NCBI GenBank assembly: GCA_038030265.1
Contig: CM075938.1
Coordinates: forward strand, 43,145,189-43,209,188
Source of the DNA: Corythucha ciliata
Lineage: Eukaryota > Arthropoda > Insecta > Hemiptera > Tingidae
Length of the DNA stretch: 64,000 nucleotides
Direction: 5' to 3'
The translations under genes and the position numbers were made by a program. Positions 12,322-22,960 of the stretch are shown piece by piece; positions within the stretch are counted from its first letter, which is position 1, and each line of letters begins with the position of its first letter. Under the pieces are notes generated by a model, which worked only from the letters and a program-made list of their open reading frames with translations, ran no database searches and was not told where the DNA came from.

Positions 12322-13311
12322 CTATGGGGAAGAAAATGTTAAAACTTCATTACTAAAACAATAAATCTGGGTGGCTTCCTATCAACTTAATCGAACCATT
12401 TAACCAGCGTTTGAATGATGATCCACATTGGTGGAAAGGGGTAAACTATATATCAATCTTTCTCTGTCTTCAATTCATCTTTCGGAAAATCCTCGTTTTG
12501 ACACCTTGGAAAATCTGCCAGCCACCAACGTAATGGGACATTGGGTAGGTGTGGGAGGAAATAATTAATGAGCGGTGAGAAGAGGATGCCTCAGGTGGTC
12601 AATAGCCTCGAGGTGCAATGTTTAAGTTCGAGAGGCTGCTGTAGATGTTGCGGAGGGCGAGAGAGGGGTTTAAATCATCCGCCGTTTCGAAATTAATAGA
12701 AGCCTTGGAGCCTGGAGGGGTAGTAGAAATAACCCTCTTCACGCTCCACCCATCGCCTTCATATAACACATTCTCAACATCGCCATAATAAAGGTTAGCC
12801 TCTTGCTTTCGCTCCATCTTCAATATGTACTTCACATGAAATGGGTGAAGAGGGGGTGATCGAACTTCCAGAAAATTACAACTGTATACAAACGCCATTT
12901 CCCAGGTTTTATTGATAAATACATCCCGTTTAACTTCGCTGTACACCCCTCGCTTGTACGTCTGGCATTTTACACGAATACCACACGTTCATGTTCATCC
13001 AACTGAATCAATTCGGGAAAATAGCAAACAATGCTGGAGTTTCTACAATAATACAGCGTGAGGCTTTCTTTCTAAAAAATTAAACTTTTCCCTTAACCAA
13101 AAAAAAAAGGTAATTAGAAAGAAAATTGAAATCCCTCCACCCTTCTTCGTGATGAACTCTTTTCAAACATTTACTCATACTGTTCAATCGTGGAGTGTAT
13201 TCTGTGGGAGGGGTTTAGTGACAGAGGAAGTTGATTCGGAAACTAGAAATGAAAAATAACATGCTCATCAAGGCAAAAAGTGATGGTCCCATTTCACGGC
13301 TGGAGGAGGGC

Positions 13312-13313
<2 letters not shown>
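12322..13313. other. Probable intron 5' of the Roundabout exon
   Basis: No further exon with credible splice sites and domain content is visible. A 115-codon minus-strand frame at 12599-12946 has no recognisable family and is not claimed as a gene. Confidence 0.45.

Positions 13314-13355
<42 letters not shown>
13314..13355. repeat. (GA)n microsatellite
   Basis: About 21 uninterrupted GA dinucleotides. Shorter GAGAGA runs recur at 13552-13560 and 13582-13594. On the minus strand the tract reads as a serine-leucine repeat, which is not evidence of coding. Confidence 0.95.
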
Positions 13356-13358
<3 letters not shown>

Positions 13359-14015
13359 CAGTTTGTGGAATGAGGAAAGTGAGGGATGTGACAAGAGTAG
13401 AACATTCAGTGCGGGATGTAGCAAAATGTTTTTTCAACTGTCTAGCGAAGCTTGAAACTTTTTCTGCCCGGTAAACGCTCGATTAAACGCAATCAAATTG
13501 TGTATTTTCTTGTTTTACAATGTTCAAATCGTTTTTCGTTATTTGAGCAGAAAGAGAGAGACAGATGTACTATTTCGGCGAGTGAGAGAGAGAGAAAAAA
13601 GAGTTTTTCGAGAGCTAATACAGGAAATCTCAGAGGCTATGTGATTTTTTTTTTATCGTAAGTTAATTTGATTTGCTGGAAGTGTGGCTGGATATTGACG
13701 CTTTTACAGTCCATCTGATACGAACGATGACCTTTTTCTACAGCGAAATTTGGACAAGCACTGGAGCGATTCAAGTACTTAGTTAATTTGGCACTGTTCA
13801 CATTGGCACGATACTTACAAGTCATCAAAATTAAAAGACCTATTTCACTCGACATTTTTATTATGTGTTGTATGAAGCTCAGTATTCCGTGATTCGTCCA
13901 ATTAGCTCCAATTATTGTAGACAATTTAAGAGAAACAAAGGAACCACTGGAGTTTGGCGTTATCTATTGCAGGATGATCTTTCCTCAACAGACAAATCTT
14001 CACCGATAATATTTA

Positions 14016-14338
14016 TACAGGGTGTTTCAGAATTACTTCAGAAAAAAAACTTGGGAGAGGACACGAAAAAGGAACACTTCTCTCGGAAATGGCCACTCCT
14101 AACAGAAAAAAGTGTGCTCTTTTCGAATCTGGCGCCAGAATTTGTCAATAGTTCGCTTGAAAACGACCAAATCGCATATTCTTGCAAAAAGTGTATGCTT
14201 TTAAAACCGTTTAAAAAAAAAATCATAGCTGGAAAAATATTGCGTTCCGGACTATGGTGTATTTCGTCTTTTCGATCGCAAAATCAGGCCTACTTTCACC
14301 CAAAAGATTTTTTTGAAGTTATTCTGAAACACCCTGTA
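14016..14338. mobile_element. Mariner/Tc1-type MITE
   Basis: The element is bounded by TA and inverted repeats of about 30 bp: CAGGGTGTTTCAGAATTACT at the left and the complement of CAGGGTGTTTCAGAATAACT at the right. The TA on each side (TA|CAGGG and CCCTG|TA) fits a TA target-site duplication, as made by Tc1/mariner transposases. It is 323 bp including the TAs. A 180-codon open frame across it is accidental and no transposase domain is recognisable. Confidence 0.75.
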
Positions 14339-14712
14339 ATCTGTATACAACCGGGAGATAAAGCAGTCCTTATCAATTTCAAAATCTTATGGCAAGCCGG
14401 CCTATAACTCCCTAGGGAAAGTCAGCAGCTTTATTCCCTCATCTTTCAGGAATAAAGGTCATTGTTACCAACTATGAAATCAGTGCCGTCTTTAGGCGGG
14501 GGCCGGACGGTCCTGGGCCCGGGGTCCCGTGTTTCGTCAGATTTTTGCCCCCTAATATATCTAGAAGAAAGATTCTCGTCTTCCATCGATAGGCGACCAA
14601 CTTTGATCGAACTTAAGATAAAATATTTTTTTTTTATGAGTTTTTTAAGAGGGTTTTTGTTTTTGATCCGGAGCTTGTAGCGCAACGACGAAGGGATGAG
14701 GTGGCTAAATAC

Positions 14713-14864
14713 AACACCCCCGCTACAATAGTGTCGTAACTCAAAAACATATTCTTTTCAGAAAACACAAAAAACAGTTTTCAGCCAGGTTTTCAGCAAC
14801 TGTTTTTGGTGTTTTATGGAAAAAACATGTTTTTGAGTTACGACACTATTGTAGCGAGGGTGCT
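14713..14864. mobile_element. Inverted-repeat element (MITE)
   Basis: Arms of about 36 bp (CCGCTACAATAGTGTCGTAA at left, its complement at right near 14835-14857) pair almost perfectly around a centre of about 75 bp. The centre itself contains the smaller partly palindromic words AAAACAGTTTTCAG and CAGCAACTGTTTT. No target duplication is obvious. Confidence 0.7.
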
Positions 14865-14915
14865 ATTATAGTCACTTGTTGCTATATTGCTACAGCATTG
14901 TTTACAGTAAGGTAA

Positions 14916-15373
14916 CTATACAACCGAGTGAGCCCAAGGTGACTAAACTTTACTATAGGTGCTGCAGATTTCCCCCTGCCAATCCGACGGGAGGGGTGGA
15001 GACTGACGTCACCAGCAGTTCTTTGCTCCCGATTGCTTTCCCTAGAGCAGCAGAGCAAATTAATTTTGGAATTGAAGTTAATGAATTCTCAAAAATCACA
15101 ACCCAATAACAATTTATAATGTACTGGGTCCAGCGCAATGGCGGTTGGGACTGCTCGTGATGTAGGTGAAGGACCAGTGATCTGCGGCACCTATAGAAAA
15201 TGTAGTCACCTTGGAGTGAGTACATCCGGCATTTTGGGGTAGATTAAGTTGATCTTTAGAGGGTAGGGGGGTGCATGGAATTGGAAGTACTATGGAGTGT
15301 TCCACGAGGCTTTATTAAATTTATGATAATTATATCTACCCCAATATGGCCGTGAGCTCACCTGGTAGTATAG
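14916..15373. mobile_element. MITE copy 1, split by a nested element
   Basis: The outer arms CTATACAACCGAGTGAGCC (left) and GAGCTCACCTGGTAGTATAG (right) match those of the uninterrupted copy at 18772-18942. The body contains ATTTTGGGGTAGA and, inverted, TCTACCCCAATATGG. Right after the left arm the sequence jumps into another element (14935-15213) and then resumes with CATCCGGCATTTTGGGG, exactly where the intact copy continues. Confidence 0.8.
14935..15213. mobile_element. hAT-like MITE nested in MITE copy 1
   Basis: Terminal repeats CAAGGTGACTA and TAGTCACCTTG bound 279 bp, with further pairing of TATAGGTGCTGCAGA with TCTGCGGCACCTATA. The flanks are GAGTGAGCC (14926-14934) and GAGTGAGTA (15214-15222), an 8-9 bp target duplication with two late changes. 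A duplication of that size and CA termini suit the hAT superfamily. Removing the insert plus one duplication restores the arrangement seen at 18772-18942. Confidence 0.75.
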
Positions 15374-17941
15374 GTTCTCTAGTTTACAGTTTACTGGTGG
15401 ATTAGTGTTTGAAGTTACGTCGAAACTCGCAATTAATTTGTTATCGAATTTTGTCGTGATCCCCGTAATTAATGCAATGAGAATTAGCGAGGGCATAGTG
15501 AGACCTATATTAGGAGATGATGACAGGAACGGATCAAGATCTGAACCCTCGGTTGAGGGGGCGGGCAATGCTGATGGTTTTCCTCTCCGGTAACTCGAAA
15601 ACAGCGCGTTCTACTGAAGCATCTTCTCTGCAAATTGTTCAATAAATGTTGCATCGTGGCACGTAACAATACATTTGGTGGAAATCCTCTTGTTTTTTAT
15701 TTGAAGTTGAGTGCGGTCCTTCATCATGATTGACGGTGAATGTCCTTCATTATCATGGTGACCGATGGTGACTACAATTGATATAATGCACGTGCTGTGG
15801 CTTCACTACACTCCATCCCCAATCCAACTATCGAATCTTGATGCTTGTACTCATGTAGTAACCATTGCAATGCAATCACCCCGAACCTTCCCGCACTTTC
15901 CACTGTCTATTCTTCGTCAGTTCCAAAAAATCCGCCAGTTGCACTGGGGTGAATCTTCATCCCATTTGTCTTGGTATAATTTTAGCGGAAAATGAAATTA
16001 GCTAAAATTAAAAACGCTTAATATTTATGAAAACACCAGCAGAGAGAATAATCATGGAAGGATTGTAAATGGAAAAGTCTTCAGGCTATAAATGCTTTAA
16101 GTCGGTGAGGTTGTGTGAGGCAATGGACGAATTAAGGCTTTTAACATAATTATAAAGCTCTGGGGAAACTTCTCATGACTGGGTTTGTTATGTAGGACGA
16201 TGCTTTTTTGGCAAAGTAACGTGCTGTGTACACATTTTAACAGGGAAGTTATTCAAATTAACCTGAGCTTTCCGTGCTCTCTGCGAGAGAATGGTCGTGA
16301 AAAAGTGCGGGGAAGGGATATTAATTTTGAAGCTTAAAGGAAGTCGCTAAAATAAGGATAGTTATTTACTCGGGACAATTTATTTCCTTTTCTTTCTTCT
16401 ATTTCTGTTCAAATAATGGACTCTTGACGGAAAATCTGCACAAATAAAACGGGGATTTTCCTCGGAGAAATGTATTTGTAGATGTTGACGGTGGGGGTTG
16501 AAGGGGTTCTTGTCTTGTTATAAGCGACACGAGACAAGTCGAATCAACCCATATATATATATATATAGAATTTCTATAAGAGAGGAAGGGGTATACTTTT
16601 CGCTAATTGTCATGTCATGCCTGTTCGTGAACAACAACCCCTGTATACCACCGTCTTCATTCCATCCAAGTTTATACCAGTTCTTGTGTTCTTAGGTTTT
16701 GGTTCCTAATGGAATCTTGGAAATGACTTAGGTTGTAAGGTGGATAAGGAAGCGTATTTTCCTCGGTTTTCCTCCATGTCTGTCCTTGCCCCCCTCTTCC
16801 AACCTTTTCCCGACGTCACCTGCCTATCACTCTTTTGGCAGAGCTCTCCCGCTTTGGCAATATTGAAATTGAACGAGTTTCCAGCAAACGAGATTCGTAA
16901 ATGCGGAACCCAAGAAAAGGGGTTATGGTGGTCGAGGGAGTTGTAATTGAAATTGTTTCGAGGAACAAAATTTGCTTGGTGATATCATGAGGAATTCATT
17001 GAATTTTCCTTTATTTTATATAGCGAGTCTCTAATTAATTGGATCATCCCATAAAGTACAAAACAGAGTTAATCATAGCAGAAAAATGGATACTTCTTGA
17101 AACTGACACAGCTAATTCACGATCAAGTTATAGAAAAGGGGTAAAGGGTTCGTCGAGACTGTGTGGTTGAGTGGCAAAAAGAGAGGGGGCGTAGCGGCAG
17201 GAAAAGTTGGAAAGCTGGCAATTCCACGCTCGGCCAAGCACGTGATTATCTCATTCAGCAAATTTATTTAGGTTCTTTGGTCCTTTTAATAAAATTCAAA
17301 AGTGTGGAAGGAGGGCGTTGGTTGAAAAAAAAAAAGAAAAAAAAAGAGAGAGATTAAAAATTTCCTTATCGGCGAGCGGACGTGTGTGTTGACTCTTTGT
17401 CCATGCTTACATAATTATGTAAGACACTAGTACAGACTTAAGACGAAAACATTTTGTGTGTGGTGGAGTTTAAAGCTTACAGGAGTTAAAAAAAGAAGGA
17501 TTATAATTATCCATGCCTACTAATAAATAAAGCTTGACCTTGAATAATTAAAGCATATATTTTATCATTTTGATTACAGTGCACGCAGAGGGATATATTT
17601 AGAAGTTTTTTACACAAAATGCAGCCGTCAGATTATATCTTATCCAAGAGGCATAATTCAATAACTATTTAAAGAATGCTATTTATATAACAATAATATG
17701 AACGTTTTGTGATATAGGTACAGCCATTTCATTTTTGCGTTCCAAGCTCACACAACACTGTACAGGAGAAACAAGAATTAATGCATGCAATAAAATCTTA
17801 TCCACCTCAGATTTATTGTATACTATGGGTACTCCACTTATTGTTACGGATTGGCAATTCCTTTAAAGCGACGAGTGCATCATGATGTATGGGACACGGA
17901 CACTCGGAAGCACTCCGGAATAGTACATTTCGTGTCGAGTA
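15374..17941. other. Non-coding stretch, no gene seen
   Basis: There is no credible coding exon. It contains a short (TA)n tract near 16551-16567 and an A/G-rich run near 17325-17355. No long inverted or tandem repeat was recognised. Confidence 0.45.
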
Positions 17942-18033
17942 CGGAAAGTGAGAAATATCGTGCGAGTGTATTTAGACGCCCGATGCGCAGCCGAGGGAGT
18001 CTATCACACGAGCACATGATATTTCACTTTCCG
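17942..18033. mobile_element. Short inverted-repeat element
   Basis: CGGAAAGTGAGAAATATCGT on the left pairs with ATGATATTTCACTTTCCG on the right, and the pairing continues through GCGAGTGT and ACACGAGC. The arms are about 28 bp around a loop of about 35 bp. Pairing weakens outside this core, so the true ends may lie farther out. Confidence 0.6.
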
Positions 18034-18771
18034 ACGAGTAACGAACGATATTTTTCGCGTGACAGCTATTTAAATATACCTAAAAATAATTAAATTATTG
18101 GAAAAAAAATGGTCTTAGTTAAGTAGACCGGCGGAAATGTTTGCGTTGTAAAACTCAGGTCTTACTTCAAGCGCTCAAACACTAGCTGAAGCAGTTTGAT
18201 GAACAAAATCGAGGTGTTTGTGCGGATGTTTTCCTTATAAGTTTCTATCTTATCACAATTTAAAAAATTTAATGTCAAATTGCAACGATATATAAACCTG
18301 GATTGTTCCAGTGAGCTGGAGGGGCGTGGGGCAGGTTGTCCCCGATAAACAATCACCCTGTCCATCTCTTTGTGTAGTTATGGTTACACGGTACTTATTT
18401 TAAAACTCCACCCCTCTCATCCACTTGGGAACTTAACTGATTGGTATTCTTTATCAGCAGTGATGAGCAATCCAGTTCTTTTATATATCGTGGTCAAATT
18501 GTAGTATTTGGCGGAATAAGAGGTTTCAGCGCGATTGAAGCTGTTACCTAAGCACCGGGAAGACGTGCTTATTCAGATGGCTAAGCACTTGTCCATCACT
18601 GAGCTCTATCAGGAGTTTTACAACGATACTGCTTCAAGTGCTGAGCAAGTGTTCATATCGCATACCCGTTGACGATAACGTACCCTTTCGAGGGAGGTTT
18701 CTGATGTGGTTTTCCTTACTCTCAAAGTAAGGAAGTTCAAGTAGCGCGAAAAAGCTACTCTAAGGTAGTAA
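18034..18771. other. Non-coding stretch, no gene seen
   Basis: No coding exon and no clear repeat were seen. The sequence is AT-rich, with the unrelated MITE at 18772 as right neighbour. Confidence 0.4.
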
Positions 18772-18942
18772 CTATACAACCGAGTGAGCCCATCCGGCAT
18801 TTTGGGGTAGATAAAGTTGATATTTAGTGGGTAGGAGGGGTGCATGGAATTTGAAGTACTATGGAATATCCCACGAGGCTTTATTAAATTCATGATAATT
18901 TTATCTACCCCAATATGGCCGTGAGCTCACCTGGGAGTATAG
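18772..18942. mobile_element. MITE copy 2, uninterrupted
   Basis: About 171 bp with inverted arms of about 40 bp (CTATACAACCGAGTGAGCCC at left, GTGAGCTCACCTGGGAGTAT at right). It is the intact form of the element at 14916-15373. Both copies are followed by GGTTCTCTAG, so the true right end may extend a few bases. Confidence 0.8.
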
Positions 18943-19040
18943 GTTCTCTAGCTATTCATGTTCAACTTGTGAACTCCTCGTTCACCTTTGCCGACTTTGT
19001 CTCTAGTCTATAAACAGCAGATCGGTGCTTTTTCTCAATT

Positions 19041-19540
19041 TAAGAGGGAGATGTACATGCGTTTCCTCGACCCCCCTCCAATCAGCCATAACCTACTCGG
19101 CGTTACGTAAACTATTGCCGTAGTTCTGCACCAATCCTGGATATTAAGATCTCATTTTAATCTCCAGATAATTCAGCACACACGTTAAGACGTCGGAAGA
19201 GCTCTAATTTTCAAGGTAAAAGTTTAAGTGGGTTTTATCCTTGTTTTAAGGGTGAACAATAAAAAATGAAGATTTATCGGGCGTGCGGAATTATCTGGAG
19301 ATTAAAATGAAACCTTAAAATCCAGGTTTGGTGCGGAACCACGGCGACAATTAACGTAATGCCGAGTAGGCGAGGGGTGATTGGAGGGTGGTCGAGGTCC
19401 CCCTTCAGGGGGAGTTGCACGGTTGATTCCTCAACCCCACTCCAATCCCCCTCGCCAACTACTCGGCATACATTTTCTCGCCTTATTTCTGCACCAATCC
19501 TGGTTTTTAAGAACTCGTTTTAATCTTCAGGAAATGCCGC
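19041..19540. mobile_element. Foldback element with three ~130-150-bp arms
   Basis: A left arm (19041-19195) contains CCTCCAATC, TACTCGGCGTTACGTAAA and GCACCAATCCTGG. An inverted copy occupies about 19270-19405. A third copy in the original orientation spans about 19408-19540 and runs into a family-A repeat array. A two-arm relative lies at 57584-57975. There is no coding content. The three-arm state implies duplication or adjacent insertion of two elements. Confidence 0.7.
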
Positions 19541-19544
19541 ATAT

Positions 19545-19868
19545 GCGCTTTTTCTCGATTTTAGCCAAATTTCTCCATAGGAACCACGAATTAGCAGCGG
19601 TTTTCCCACGTTTGCCGCGAATTGGTGGTTTTCCGTAATTTTGGCCGCGAATTACCGTTTTTTTCATTTTTAGCATTGAATTGACCATTTTTCCCGCTTT
19701 TGATTCATATATTAGTTTTTTCCCCACAATTTTCGGCAACATTGCCGTATTATTTTAAATTCTAGTCCGGAATTTACGTTTTTCTGAATTTTTAGCCGTG
19801 AATTACCGCCTTTTTCCACTTCTATCCGCGAATTAGAGATTTTTCTCGATTTTAGGTGTGAACTATTA
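19545..19868 (+). repeat. Degenerate ~32-bp tandem array, family A (left part)
   Basis: Units resembling GCCGCGAATTAGCGATTTTT and CTCGATTTTAG recur every 30-33 bp. The array stops at about 19868 and similar units resume at about 22030. The intervening 2.15 kb is inverted-repeat elements, so the array predates them. Confidence 0.65.
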
Positions 19869-19869
19869 A

Positions 19870-20045
19870 GTGTATTCACGTCAACCATCGTACTGTTTGT
19901 ATTTTTGTTCTTGCGTTGTTGCCATCATTTGTCATTCATTTCGTGCGGGTCATAATTTTAAACTCATTCACTTGAAACTTGATTACCCTGGTAACAAACA
20001 TCCGACTACGCAATTACGAAACTACGAAAGTTGACGTGAATACCC
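19870..20045. mobile_element. Inverted-repeat element (tentative)
   Basis: GTATTCACGTCAAC at the left pairs with GTTGACGTGAATACC at the right. Pairing farther in is weak. It abuts the 2-kb TIR element that follows. Confidence 0.5.
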
Positions 20046-20746
20046 TAAGCCCCGTCTACATAAGACGCAAGGACGCCCCCGCAGGACGCAACGCAGAACG
20101 CAGGAAGCAACGCGAATTTCAGCGAACTCTCGCGTCCGCGGTTGCGTTCAGCCAATCGCTTTTAAGTTTACAAGGCAGGGTCTAGGTTTGAGGTTCTTTC
20201 AATTGCTACATTGACTGTTGAAATTTTCAAAATCCCAAAATTATCAAAAACAAATTTTTAATCACATTTTAAACACATAGAACTCCGCTCGCATGGCTCC
20301 CTGTTTTCTTCTTCAGTTTAGAGTTGTTAATTATTTTATTTAAAAATGTTTATTGTCGTCTATGTAGAACGTTTAAGTTGGCGTTGTGGGACGCTGCACA
20401 GAACGCAGGACGCAACGCAGAATTGAACCAATGTCAACTTCTCGCGTCAACTTCTTGCGTTCGGACAATAGCATTTTATGTTCAGTAGCCGTCGTCAAGT
20501 TTGAACTAATAGAACCAATAGAATTCAACTGCGGTGAAATAGGCCCCGCCTACTAGAGCATATTTCCGGCTCACTACAAGATGTTTTTGGGCATCTCCAA
20601 TATTTTTTCTTCTTCCATGAGTTTGGAGGTTCTTTCTACCCGGCAACTGTTATCAAAATCAAATAACTCCGCTCGCCATTTCCTTCTAGATTTTGTTTTA
20701 AAACGTTTATTTATCAAAAAGTGTATTATTTCAAAATGAAAAAGTG

Positions 20747-20884
20747 GTCTACTGTTCGGTGGTAGATGAAGCTGGTAGATGCGATGAAGTGAGGGAGCTT
20801 ATTGCCTTCGTAAAAACAAATCCTGGGCTGTACTCAAAGAGGGCATCGCAACACAAAAACACGAAGGACAAAGAAAGTCGGTAG
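20747..20884 (+). pseudogene. MADF-domain-like fragment, broken
   Basis: A 45-codon frame contains VRELIAFVKTNPGLYSKRAS followed by HKNTKDKES, which has the shape of the first half of a MADF DNA-binding domain (helix, then NP.LY, then a lysine-rich segment with a KN pair). It ends at a stop. About 10 bp downstream another frame (around 20891-21020) stays open with RPQKRSRKYLEDEG and TTRWGSAFESF. The two frames suggest a frameshift or a lost intron. It lies inside the 2-kb TIR element and is most likely a dead accessory gene of that element. Confidence 0.4.
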
Positions 20885-21017
20885 TATCACCACTAAGTGA
20901 CAGACCACAGAAGAGGTCAAGAAAATATTTGGAGGACGAAGGGACGACGCGTTGGGGCTCTGCCTTCGAATCATTCAATTATGCCTTGGGGAGAGTGCCT
21001 GAAGATAGAAAAATTAG

Positions 21018-21386
21018 AAGGTTTGTTCGTTTGTTGTTTAGTGTAGTGGGGCAGGTGTAGTTCGAGCAGTCCGGGACTTACGTCATTTCTTCAAAGCAAA
21101 CGAACACTTTTCGTGCAAATGGCTAACCTTACGGTAACAAAAACGTTACCTTTATGATTTATTTCCGCTTCTCAGAAGGAAATGATTGACGAAAGGTAAT
21201 TATTGAGCAGGTTATAACATTTCGAGCAGCAAGCTCCTCCTAATTTTTCAGTGTGGATAGTGCTGCACTGAACAGTCCGAGATTTGACAAACGAACGCTT
21301 TCAGTGTAGTTCGGGATTACAAAAGAACGCTTTTCGGACTGTTCGTGCAGTCCAGAGCAGCTCCGGACGACAAACGAACAAACCTA
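21018..21386. mobile_element. Inverted-repeat element nested in the 2-kb TIR element
   Basis: The ends AAGGTTTGTTCGTTTGT and ACAAACGAACAAACCT are inverted. The interior repeatedly uses GAGCAGTCCGGGA or GTGCAGTCC-like words in both orientations. It starts immediately after the open frame that follows the MADF-like fragment, so its insertion may have helped kill that gene. Confidence 0.6.
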
Positions 21387-22029
21387 CAGTCATTAGTGCT
21401 TGAAGAACTAGCAGTGATGATGTCCCCATAAACATAATTTAAAAACCTTTTTTTTTATTATGTCATAGTCTTGTAAGGAACATTAGTTTTTTATTAATTA
21501 GTGATTCTCAAACACCTACCTAAGTACCAACAAGTTTGAAGAATGTATTTAATTCACTCAAAATACAGGGTGTATGTCGGCATTTGGATAACTTTGTACT
21601 GTTCAGTACACGGCTAATAGTGGGGGATAGTGGTTGGGAAGGTCCTGTTGTCTACAAGATCGTAGCACCCCCACAACTTGGTGTGTACTATAGTACTATA
21701 CGTATACCAATTACGGAAACATGCAGTCCCTGGTAGTAAGTACCTTATATTTATATGAGGTACCTTATGATTAGAACTTCTCTGTCACTTTTTATTTTAT
21801 AACGTGACATATGATTGGCTCAACGCACGACGGAGCGTTGCGTTTTATGTAGACAGTGAAAAGTGGACTTTTTTTTTGTTAAACGGGGAGGGAAGCCCAG
21901 AAAAAACTATCTCCTACCAAACTCGACCTATGAGATCTATTGTGGTGAAAAGTGGACTTGCTTCCTGCGTTCTGCGCTGCGTCCTGCGGCGCTTGCGTCT
22001 TATGTAGACGGGGCTTATTATTTTTTATA

Positions 22030-22960
22030 ATTAGCAATTTTGCTCCGTGGTGTACTAGGTATTAGCTCCTTTTTTTTGCTTCTATTAGCGCATTGGCGAT
22101 TGTTATCAATTTCAGCCGTGAATTAGCCATTTTTCTCAATTTTCGCCCTGAGTTAGCGTTTTTCTCAAGCTTAGACATGATTTTTTTTTCCTTTTAACCA
22201 TGAATTAACACAGGGGCGGTGACTAAAAGACTAATCCGGTGTCCTGTGTGTCGCACGGAGGGACCCGGGTGACATTAGCGGACGGTGCGGGTTTACCACG
22301 TGTTCTACGTGAGTGGGACCCGCTTTATTGTACCGGTTTAGGCGTGTTGTTTTTAGGAGGGGCAGGACTGTATTCATATGTTTCGAACTTTCGACTTTGT
22401 TGCTCGAAAAAAAGTGCTAACAAGCTGTCACCCTCACGCGAAAAACGCACAGACAGGACACTCCAGCCGTTTATTCCCGATGTAAAATTGCAACAATCAC
22501 AAACTACCGAATCGTTGAATTCGCACAACACGCTCTCACGTAGGACGGGGCCTAAGGGCCTAAAAGCAGCACATTATTTCTCGATCTTCCGCAAATTGTG
22601 TACTCTGAAACCCGAAATCTGCGATTTGTATCAATTTGATCAGTTAATTAGCCATTTTTATCAAGTTGGCTTAGCCGCAAATTAGTGCCTTTATTTGTAA
22701 CTGCAAATTTACGTGACTGCGTCAAAATTAGAAATTTTTTCACTTTTAGCCTTGTAATTTGTAATTAGCGCTTTTTCTCGATTTTTACAAGAATTTGTTT
22801 TCAGAAACCGCGAAATAGCTCTTTTACTCATTTTCAGCCATAAATCAGAGCTTTCACTCATTTTCAGCAGTGGGTTCGCAGGATTTGTCAATCTCAGCCG
22901 CGTATTACTCTTTTGGACATTTTTAGCCATGATTTAGCGGGTCTTCTCAATTTTAGCCGC
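22030..22960 (+). repeat. Degenerate ~32-bp tandem array, family A (right part)
   Basis: Family-A words (CCGTGAATTAGCCATTTTT, CTCAATTTTAGCC) resume here and continue to about 22960, interrupted by a GC-richer non-repeat block near 22215-22560. The 148-codon frame at 22239-22685 straddles both and has no recognisable domain. Confidence 0.6.

Larger units (their letters stand above)
20046..22017. mobile_element. TIR DNA transposon, ~2.0 kb, degraded
   Basis: Terminal inverted repeats of about 65 bp, starting TAAGCCCCGTCTACATAAGA at each end, bound 1,972 bp. Parts of the TIR recur internally (GACGCTGCACAGAACGCAGG near 20390). It contains a broken MADF-like coding fragment (20747-20884) and a nested inverted-repeat element (21018-21386). 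No intact transposase is visible, so it is a non-autonomous or decayed copy. A MADF or Myb-like accessory protein beside a transposase is typical of PIF/Harbinger elements, but the superfamily is not proven and the outer flanks (CTAA and TTAT) are not a clear target duplication. Confidence 0.7.

Noticed and set aside
12599..12946. 115-codon minus-strand frame upstream of the Robo exon on the same strand
   Set aside because: It does not resemble the Robo N-terminus or a signal peptide exon, and no convincing splice sites in the right phase were found.
13231..13474. Arg/Glu- or Ser/Leu-repeat open frames
   Set aside because: They are translations of the (GA)n microsatellite.
13865..14407. 180-codon open frame on the plus strand
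   Set aside because: It runs through both terminal repeats of the mariner-type MITE at 14016-14338 and has no family resemblance.
14475..14570. GC-rich GGCGGGGGCCGGACGGTCC-type sequence that looks like a transposon end, with similar debris at 6065-6120 and 54960-55030
   Set aside because: The phrases suggest ends of a DNA transposon, but no partner end or target duplication was found, so no element is claimed.
22239..22685. 148-codon plus-strand frame
   Set aside because: It crosses from a GC-rich block into family-A repeat units, with no domain and no splice support.
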